This document shows, piece after piece, positions 4,976-9,388 of a stretch of 9,388 bases of DNA (the first letter of the stretch is position 1; each line of letters starts with the position of its first letter). This DNA is from Candidatus Aquidulcis frankliniae (GTDB lineage: Bacteria; Chloroflexota; Limnocylindria; Limnocylindrales; Limnocylindraceae), in NCBI GenBank assembly GCA_009925905.1, contig RFPZ01000049.1:1-9388 (forward strand), read 5' to 3'. Below the pieces are notes generated by a model. That model saw nothing but the letters and a program-made list of their open reading frames with translations, was not told the DNA's origin and made no database searches. The translations under genes were made by a program, and so were the position numbers.

Positions 4976-5039
4976 CGAAATCGGCCCCAGACCTGCTGTT
5001 TTTGCGCCCAAAGCGGCACAACACCGCGCTTGCTGGTGA

Positions 5040-5089
5040 TTACGAAACAGCTGCTCTACCACTGAGCTACATCGGCGCCGAACGGGGAT
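5040..5089. repeat. Direct repeat DR3: displaced host tRNA-Thr 5' half (right junction)
   Basis: TTACGA at 5040 through 5080 is identical to DR1 and DR2 over 41 bases; 5040-5076 covers the tRNA from anticodon loop to 5' end. The match stops four bases past the tRNA end; the next nine bases (AACGGGGAT against GAGGGGGAT) are only similar. This suggests that the flank here is the original chromosomal upstream region of the tRNA, left behind when elements supplied new 5' halves. It lacks the 3' half and cannot make a tRNA. Confidence 0.88.
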
Positions 5090-5267
5090 CAGGTCGAAAC
5101 TGCGCCTGGCAATCAGGATTTGACGCGGAGGCTGCGCGAAACCCCAACAAGGCCGACGGCAACTGCGTGCTAAAGGTCCGAGATGCCCTACATTTCCGGC
5201 CCAGCACGACTTCGCAGCGTGGTGCACCCATGCCTTTGCGCGGCCGTAGCCTGATAGGCTCTCGTCT
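5090..5267. other. Non-coding region between the right junction and the pot operon
   Basis: These 178 bases contain no supported gene. On the model proposed here they are the ancestral upstream region of the tRNA and the promoter region of the divergent pot operon. The only clear structures are the potA-proximal TANNNT box and a short AGCCT-GAT-AGGCT palindrome at 5248-5260. Confidence 0.5.
5255..5260 (+). promoter_or_regulatory. Candidate leaderless promoter (-10) of the pot operon
   Basis: TAGGCT fits TANNNT and ends seven bases before the ATG at 5268. No Shine-Dalgarno precedes that ATG, consistent with leaderless translation. The box forms the right arm of a palindrome (AGCCT-GAT-AGGCT, 5248-5260), so a repressor could overlap it. 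No good -35 is seen. Confidence 0.4.
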
Positions 5268-6341
5268 ATGAGCGAGCGTTCATCGAGTGTGCCGGCAGTT
5301 TCTCTGCGCGGACTGACTAAGAGTTACGGCTCGGGCGATGTTGCCCCGGCGGTTGCTGGTATCGACCTGGAGATTCGCGACGGTGAGTTCTTCTCGCTCC
5401 TCGGACCATCTGGTTCGGGCAAGACCACGACGCTGCGGATGATCGCAGGGTTCGAGGCTCCCACGTCTGGGCAGATCTGGCTCCACGGTGAGGATGTCAC
5501 CACGAAGCCGCCGTTCGATCGTGACGTGAACACCGTGTTCCAAGACTATGCCCTCTTTCCCCACATGACGGTCGCCGAGAACATTGCCTACGGTCTCGAG
5601 GTGCGACGCGTCCCCGCCGCGGAGCGGGCGGTGCGCGTGCAGGAGGCGCTCCGGATGGTCAGACTCGAGGGCTACGACGAACGCCGACCCGCGCAGCTTT
5701 CCGGCGGGCAGCGGCAGCGCGTTGCGCTGGCTCGGGCGCTCGTCAACCGACCGCGCGTGCTCCTGCTCGACGAGCCACTCGGTGCCCTCGACCTCAAGCT
5801 TCGCGAGGAGATGCAGGTCGAGCTCAAGGCCATCCAGGCGGCGGTAGGGATCACCTTTGTGTACGTCACGCACGATCAGCAGGAGGCGCTCACGATGAGC
5901 GATCGACTTGCAGTATTTCACCGCGGGTCGATCGTCCAGGTGGGCGCGCCCGCAGAGGTCTACGAGCACCCGGCAACCGCCTTTGTCGCGGGCTTCGTGG
6001 GCAACTCGAACATCTACCCTGACGAGTCGGCGCGACGCAGTTTCGGGGCCCGAGGGAGGATCGCCATCAGACCGGAGCGTATCCGGCTCGATAAGCCCGA
6101 CGATCTGGTCGCTGCAGACGAAGGATCTGCCCTGGGAACAATTGCATCAGTCGTCTTTTTGGGGGCCGAAACGCGCTATAAGATCGCGTTAGACACTGGC
6201 GACGACCTGATGGTGGCACAGCTGAACCTGAAGGAGTCTCCAATGGAGTCGCACTCCGCGATCGGTCGAAGGGTTCGGGTGACGTGGAGGCGGGAGCACC
6301 TGCTGTCCCTTGCGGAGAATCCGCAGGCGGCTCCAGCGTAG
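5268..6341 (+). CDS. potA: Polyamine-type ABC transporter, ATP-binding subunit
   Basis: The 357-residue ATPase energises uptake by the two permeases downstream. All nucleotide-binding motifs are in order: Walker A G-P-S-G-S-G-K-T at 46-53, Q-loop Gln92 in V-F-Q-D-Y-A-L-F-P-H, signature L-S-G-G-Q-R-Q at 144-150, Walker B V-L-L-L-D-E-P at 164-170, D-loop at 172-175 and switch His202 in V-T-H-D. The stretch F-Q-D-Y-A-L-F-P-H-M-T-V is typical of the PotA/FbpC/UgpC group. Residues from about 245 form a TOBE-type C-terminal domain, with I-A-I-R-P-E-R-I-R at about 264-272. The gene is the first of four co-directional genes and its stop is 14 bases before the binding-protein gene. The start fits the family N-terminus and follows a TANNNT box. 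Polyamine as substrate is inferred from the PotD-like partner, so the symbol is family-level; related importers carry other small organic cations or amino acids. Confidence 0.9.
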   Translation: MSERSSSVPAVSLRGLTKSYGSGDVAPAVAGIDLEIRDGEFFSLLGPSGSGKTTTLRMIAGFEAPTSGQIWLHGEDVTTKPPFDRDVNTVFQDYALFPHMTVAENIAYGLEVRRVPAAERAVRVQEALRMVRLEGYDERRPAQLSGGQRQRVALARALVNRPRVLLLDEPLGALDLKLREEMQVELKAIQAAVGITFVYVTHDQQEALTMSDRLAVFHRGSIVQVGAPAEVYEHPATAFVAGFVGNSNIYPDESARRSFGARGRIAIRPERIRLDKPDDLVAADEGSALGTIASVVFLGAETRYKIALDTGDDLMVAQLNLKESPMESHSAIGRRVRVTWRREHLLSLAENPQAAPA

Positions 6342-6346
6342 GTATC

Positions 6347-6353
6347 GGAGGAA
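6347..6353 (+). promoter_or_regulatory. Ribosome binding site fixing the lipoprotein start
   Basis: GGAGGAA stands just before the ATG at 6356. It rules out the in-frame ATG at 6284, which lies inside the ATPase gene and would put 24 extra residues before the signal peptide. Confidence 0.8.
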
Positions 6354-6355
6354 CC

Positions 6356-7549
6356 ATGAAGCGATTCAAGGGAGCGACCGTTGCGGCGGCGCTCGCACTG
6401 CTCGTCGCGGCCTGCGGCGGTACCTCGGAGGTGAGTTCGTCGCCGTCCGAGAAGCCGGCAGGCTGGCTCGAGACGCTCGGCGAAGGCGAGGGCGAGCTCA
6501 ACCTGATCATCTGGCCAGGCTACGCAGAGCGCGGCGAATACGAAGGATTCAACTGGGTCGATCCGTTCGAGGAGGCGACCGGGTGCAAGGTGAACACGAC
6601 GGCGATGACCGACTCGAACAACGGCGTGCAGCTGCTCCAATCGGGGCAGTACGACGGCGGCTCGTTCTCGGGTGACGCCTCCGTCCGCCTCATGACGGCG
6701 GGCGACGTGGCACCGGTCAACGTTGATCTGCTCTCAAACTATGCGAACGTCTTCAGCGGCCTGAAGAACCAGGCCCACAACTCGCAGAACGGCATGCCCT
6801 ACGGCGTGCCGCACGGGCGAGGTCCGAACCTGTTGATGTGGAACAGCGATCTCATCACCACCCCGCTGACCTCGTGGGATGCGGTGTGGGAGGGCAACTC
6901 GACCGTCAACGGGAAGATCAGCATCTACGACTCGTCGATCTACATCGCTGATGCAGCCATTCATTTGATGGCCAAGCGTCCGGAGCTAGGGATCACGAAT
7001 CCGTATCAGCTGAACGAGGAGCAGTTTGCGGCGGCAATTGACCTCCTGGAGAAACAGGAGGAACTCGGAGTCGTCTACTGGAGCAGTTACGCCGACCAGG
7101 TCGCTGGGTTCGCCAGCGGAGATCTCGTGGTTGGCACCACATGGCAGTTCATGGCCAACGTGTTGGGCACTGACGCCAACGCGCCAAAGGTCCAGACGTT
7201 AATGCCGGCTGAGGGCTCGACCGGATGGTCGGACACTTGGATGATGGCCACGAATGCGAAGAACCCGAACTGCATGTACCTGTGGATGAACCACATGATG
7301 TCAGCTGAGGCAAATGGTCAGGCGACTGTCTTCTTCGGCGAGGCGGCAACGAGTCAGGCCGCCTGCGATTACGCAGAGACGATCTCACCCGGCCACTGCG
7401 AGCTCACGCACGCAGCGGACGAGGCGTACTGGGAGAAGATCTGGTACTGGGCGACTCCCCGCGAGGATTGCGACGATGACGATGCAGCGACGACCTGCAA
7501 GACCCAAGACGATTGGGTCGAAGCCTGGACGACGCTGCGCGGCAACTGA
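6356..7549 (+). CDS. potD: PotD/PotF-type periplasmic-binding lipoprotein of the importer
   Basis: The 397-residue protein has a lipoprotein signal peptide: M-K-R-F-K, a hydrophobic stretch at 7-17 and lipobox V-A-A-C with lipidated Cys20. After a Ser-rich linker the mature domain opens with L-N-L-I-I-W-P-G-Y-A-E, the hallmark start of PotD/PotF solute-binding proteins, and continues with W-V-D-P-F-E-E-A-T-G-C-K-V. Further family-like stretches are Y-G-V-P-H-G-R-G-P-N-L-L-M-W-N-S-D-L and S-T-G-W-S-D-T-W-M-M. Several Cys residues in the last third (in N-P-N-C-M-Y-L-W, A-A-C-D-Y and the C-D-D-D-D loop) could form disulphides. The protein would be anchored outside the membrane and hand its ligand to the two permeases. 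A hairpin follows its stop, which may raise its level above the permeases. Substrate is probably spermidine/putrescine or a related cationic compound; the sequence alone does not settle it. Confidence 0.88.
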   Translation: MKRFKGATVAAALALLVAACGGTSEVSSSPSEKPAGWLETLGEGEGELNLIIWPGYAERGEYEGFNWVDPFEEATGCKVNTTAMTDSNNGVQLLQSGQYDGGSFSGDASVRLMTAGDVAPVNVDLLSNYANVFSGLKNQAHNSQNGMPYGVPHGRGPNLLMWNSDLITTPLTSWDAVWEGNSTVNGKISIYDSSIYIADAAIHLMAKRPELGITNPYQLNEEQFAAAIDLLEKQEELGVVYWSSYADQVAGFASGDLVVGTTWQFMANVLGTDANAPKVQTLMPAEGSTGWSDTWMMATNAKNPNCMYLWMNHMMSAEANGQATVFFGEAATSQAACDYAETISPGHCELTHAADEAYWEKIWYWATPREDCDDDDAATTCKTQDDWVEAWTTLRGN

Positions 7550-7576
7550 CCGGTCCAGTAGCAGTTGAACTGGGGC

Positions 7577-7612
7577 GGGGCCCCTCGACGATGGAAAGTC
7601 GCGAGGGGTCCC
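7577..7612 (+). terminator. Intra-operon hairpin between binding protein and first permease
   Basis: GGGGCCCCTCG (7577-7587) pairs over 11 bases (one G-T pair) with CGAGGGGTCCC (7602-7612), followed by GTTCCGTTTCTC. It lies 28 bases after the binding-protein stop and 29 before the permease start. It may be a partial terminator or an RNA-stabilising 3' end, a known way of making more binding protein than permease. Confidence 0.65.
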
Positions 7613-7640
7613 GTTCCGTTTCTCAGCAGGTGACCACAAA

Positions 7641-8504
7641 ATGATCTCCCGCATTGCCCGATGGTTTTCGGCGCGCCCGCGCGCGTCGCTCGGCGCGCTT
7701 CTCTCCGCTCCGCTGACATGGATCGGCACCGTGTACATCGGATCGCTCGTGGTACTCCTAGCTCACGCATTCTGGTCGAAGGACTCCTTTACGGGGAAGG
7801 TTGCACCGTTTGACTGGACACTCGACGCCTTCGGACAGATCCTCGGGAACCCTGTCTATCTTGCGATCGCATTACGGACGATTGGCATCGCGGTGTTGGT
7901 GACGCTTACGGCGGCGATCATTGCTCTGCCGGTTGCGTACTACATCGCCCGCATTGCCTCGCCGCGCGTTCGGGCATTGGTGCTCGTGGCGGTGACGATG
8001 CCACTGTGGGCGTCGTATCTCGTCAAGGTGTACGCCTGGCGCACGATACTGCAGGCCAACGGGCTCCTCGGCTGGCTGGTCGCCCCGCTCGGCATTGAAG
8101 GCCCTGGACTCACCGAGATCTGGAACTCGTGGCTCGTGCTCACCTATCTCTGGCTCCCGTACATGATCCTTCCGGTCTATGCCGGATTGGAGCGCATTCC
8201 GACTTCGCTCCTCGAGGCCTCTGCGGATCTCGGTGGTCGGGGCTGGGTCACCTTCAGACGGGTGATCTTCCCGCAGCTGATCCCGGCGCTCGCCGCTGGC
8301 TCGATCTTCACCTTCTCGCTCAGCCTGGGCGATTACATCGTCCCCGATCTGGTCTCCGACGCGAAATTCATCGGCAACGTCATCTATGACAACTCGGCGC
8401 TCGGCAGCCTACCTGTCGCGGCGGCCTACTCCTTCCTGCCGATTGCCGTGATGATGGCCTACCTCCTCTTCGCTAGACGCCTCGGGGCGTTTGAGTCGCT
8501 GTGA
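7641..8504 (+). CDS. potB: ABC transporter permease, PotB-type
   Basis: The 287-residue membrane protein has about six hydrophobic helices: near 22-42, 75-100, 111-131, 163-183, 214-232 and 258-278. The cytoplasmic EAA loop E-A-S-A-D-L-G-G-R-G-W-V-T-F-R-R-V-I-F-P lies at 192-211, the site that contacts the ATPase. L-P-V-A-Y-Y-I-A-R at 96-104 and S-L-S-L-G-D-Y-I-V-P at 227-236 are typical of PotB/PotH permeases. A Shine-Dalgarno AGGTGA (7628-7633) precedes the ATG by seven bases. It would pair with the PotC-type permease 18 bases downstream to form the channel. There is no sign of truncation. Family is secure, substrate inferred from context. Confidence 0.92.
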   Translation: MISRIARWFSARPRASLGALLSAPLTWIGTVYIGSLVVLLAHAFWSKDSFTGKVAPFDWTLDAFGQILGNPVYLAIALRTIGIAVLVTLTAAIIALPVAYYIARIASPRVRALVLVAVTMPLWASYLVKVYAWRTILQANGLLGWLVAPLGIEGPGLTEIWNSWLVLTYLWLPYMILPVYAGLERIPTSLLEASADLGGRGWVTFRRVIFPQLIPALAAGSIFTFSLSLGDYIVPDLVSDAKFIGNVIYDNSALGSLPVAAAYSFLPIAVMMAYLLFARRLGAFESL

Positions 8505-8522
8505 GCAGACTGGCCTGCGATC

Positions 8523-9329
8523 GTGGTTGAGTCTCCGCTGGTTCGGGCGATGCTGCGTATCGTGACGGGCGGGGTGCTTGTCTTCATCTACCTGCCGCTG
8601 ATAATCCTCGCGGTTTACGCATTCAACGAGAGCCCGCTCGGCGGGTGGCCGCCGACCGGCCTGACGCTCGACTGGTTCGCGGCGGCCGCAGAGAGCGAGG
8701 CGATCCGCGATGCGCTGCTCAACTCACTGATCGTTGCGACTGTCTCAATGCTGCTCGCCCTCGTGCTCGGAACACTGGCAGCCCTTGCACTCCAGCGATA
8801 CGACTTCTTCGGCAAGAATGCGATTTCGTTCCTCTTTGTACTGCCGATCGCGCTCCCTGGGGTGATCACGGGCATTGCCCTGCAAAGCACCTTCAAACTC
8901 TTCGGCATCAGCCTCGGGTTGCACACGATCGTGGTCGCCCATGCAACCTTCTGCGTGGTCGTGGCGTACAACAACGTGGTTGCGCGCCTCCGACGCCTGC
9001 CGCGGAGCCCCGAGGAGGCATCAGCCGATCTGGGCGCCGGTCCACTGATGACGTTCCGCCGCATCACGCTCCCGCGCATGCGCACCGCGCTCCTCTCTGG
9101 TGGGTTGTTGGCCTTCGCCCTCTCCTTTGACGAGGTGATCGTCACGCTCTTTGCCGCTGGGCCGGGGGCACGGACGCTGCCTGTCTGGGTCTACGGAGAG
9201 CTTCAGCGCTCCTACCAGCTCCCGGTGGTGAATGTCGTCGCGCTCGTGCTCGTGATCCTGTCGATCGTCCCGGTCTGGATCGCCCAACGCATCAGCGGCA
9301 ACGAGGCCGCTCGTGGAGGCCGTTACTGA
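8523..9329 (+). CDS. potC: ABC transporter permease, PotC-type
   Basis: The 268-residue protein has about six transmembrane segments (near 14-34, 66-90, 101-122, 134-153, 189-206 and 236-255). The EAA loop E-E-A-S-A-D-L-G-A-G-P-L-M-T-F-R-R-I-T-L-P lies at about 164-184, and S-F-D-E-V-I-V-T-L-F at 201-210 is a PotC/PotI hallmark. F-N-E-S-P-L-G-G-W-P at 34-43 is also the usual external loop of the subgroup. The start is GTG at 8523, 18 bases after the PotB stop; an ATG at 8550 (residue 10) is a fair alternative because neither has a clear Shine-Dalgarno. It is the last gene of the operon seen here. Confidence 0.9.
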   Translation: MVESPLVRAMLRIVTGGVLVFIYLPLIILAVYAFNESPLGGWPPTGLTLDWFAAAAESEAIRDALLNSLIVATVSMLLALVLGTLAALALQRYDFFGKNAISFLFVLPIALPGVITGIALQSTFKLFGISLGLHTIVVAHATFCVVVAYNNVVARLRRLPRSPEEASADLGAGPLMTFRRITLPRMRTALLSGGLLAFALSFDEVIVTLFAAGPGARTLPVWVYGELQRSYQLPVVNVVALVLVILSIVPVWIAQRISGNEAARGGRY

Positions 9330-9349
9330 GTCGCTGGGGACACTGAGAA

Positions 9350-9368
9350 GTTAATCGCTTCGGTTGAC
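9350..9368 (+). terminator. Small hairpin downstream of the last permease gene
   Basis: GTTAATCG (9350-9357) pairs with CGGTTGAC (9361-9368) around a CTT loop, with two G-T pairs. It starts 21 bases after the permease stop and is a possible but weak end of the operon; no U-tract follows. Confidence 0.3.
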
Positions 9369-9388
9369 GACACGCGCGCCGTTCGCCC

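Larger units (their letters stand above)
2095..5039 (+). mobile_element. Element B: 2.9-kb integrase-less element, tandem with element A
   Basis: The element is delimited by the truncated tRNA copies at 2095 and 5040 and is 2945 bases long. Its right end has the same arm repeats as element A, and the 50 bases directly before the two cores align without gaps at 32 positions. Cargo: a minus-strand VOC protein and a plus-strand series of secreted protein, YHYH protein and DUF4188 protein. Composition is lower than in element A or the pot operon (30 and 29 G/C in the 60-base stretches from 2281 and 2521, against 39 from 5761), suggesting a separate origin. No recombinase gene is seen. Confidence 0.65.

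Noticed and set aside
559..5039. Hidden integrase, excisionase or transposase gene inside the elements
   Set aside because: All longer frames were considered on both strands; none shows the R-H-R-Y pattern of tyrosine recombinases, a serine recombinase or DDE motif, or an excisionase-like helix-turn-helix.
4927..5271. Plus-strand open frame across the arm repeats and DR3
   Set aside because: It crosses an attachment site and a tRNA fragment, and the product resembles no protein family.
5280..5969. Long minus-strand open frame opposite the ATPase gene
   Set aside because: Antisense shadow of a gene with all ABC motifs intact.
9351..9388. End of a minus-strand gene (frame closing at TAA 9351-9353 after A-N-G-A-R-V-V-N-R-S-D)
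   Set aside because: Only 12 codons are visible, too few to support a gene; a longer downstream sequence is needed.
1..9388. CRISPR array
   Set aside because: No regularly spaced repeats of 23-40 bases separated by unique spacers occur; the only repeats are the tRNA copies and arm motifs.

Overview
The window looks like chromosomal DNA of a high-GC bacterium, most likely an actinomycete-type lineage. The reasons are GC-rich codons, start codons sitting 6-7 bases behind TANNNT boxes (leaderless-style promoters), GC-rich hairpin terminators with little U-tract, a tRNA with encoded CCA and a lipobox-bearing solute-binding protein. The phylum is an inference; a Chloroflexota-like host is not excluded.

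Layout. Positions 1-418 (minus strand) hold the start of a secreted protein with an RlpA-like look, cut by the window edge. Positions 457-531 (minus) are an intact tRNA-Thr with anticodon CGU. From the anticodon loop of this tRNA up to 5039 the window is best read as two integrated elements in tandem. Element A (about 495-2094) carries an ECF-type sigma factor overlapping a membrane-anchored, anti-sigma-like protein and ends in a strong hairpin. Element B (about 2095-5039) carries a VOC-fold protein on the minus strand, then a secreted cysteine-containing protein, a YHYH-family membrane protein and a DUF4188 protein on the plus strand. Each element is followed by another copy of the tRNA 5' half (2095-2131 and 5040-5076). 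The right end of each element holds three direct GTTGGG[C/T] repeats with identical spacing, about 70 bases before the tRNA-derived core, as expected for integrase arm sites. No integrase gene is visible in either element.

Beyond 5090 ordinary chromosome seems to resume with a four-gene polyamine-type (Pot) ABC importer: ATPase, lipoprotein binding protein, then two permeases. A hairpin lies between the binding-protein and first permease genes and may tune subunit ratios.

How it fits together: the ancestral locus was probably tRNA-Thr(CGU) divergent from the pot operon. Two integrase-less elements with related attachment sites then entered the anticodon loop one after the other. Each supplied a new tRNA 5' half with its upstream region, so the tRNA stayed whole while its original 5' half and upstream flank were pushed to 5040-5089. 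This tandem, in-trans-mobilised arrangement is the most notable thing in the window.
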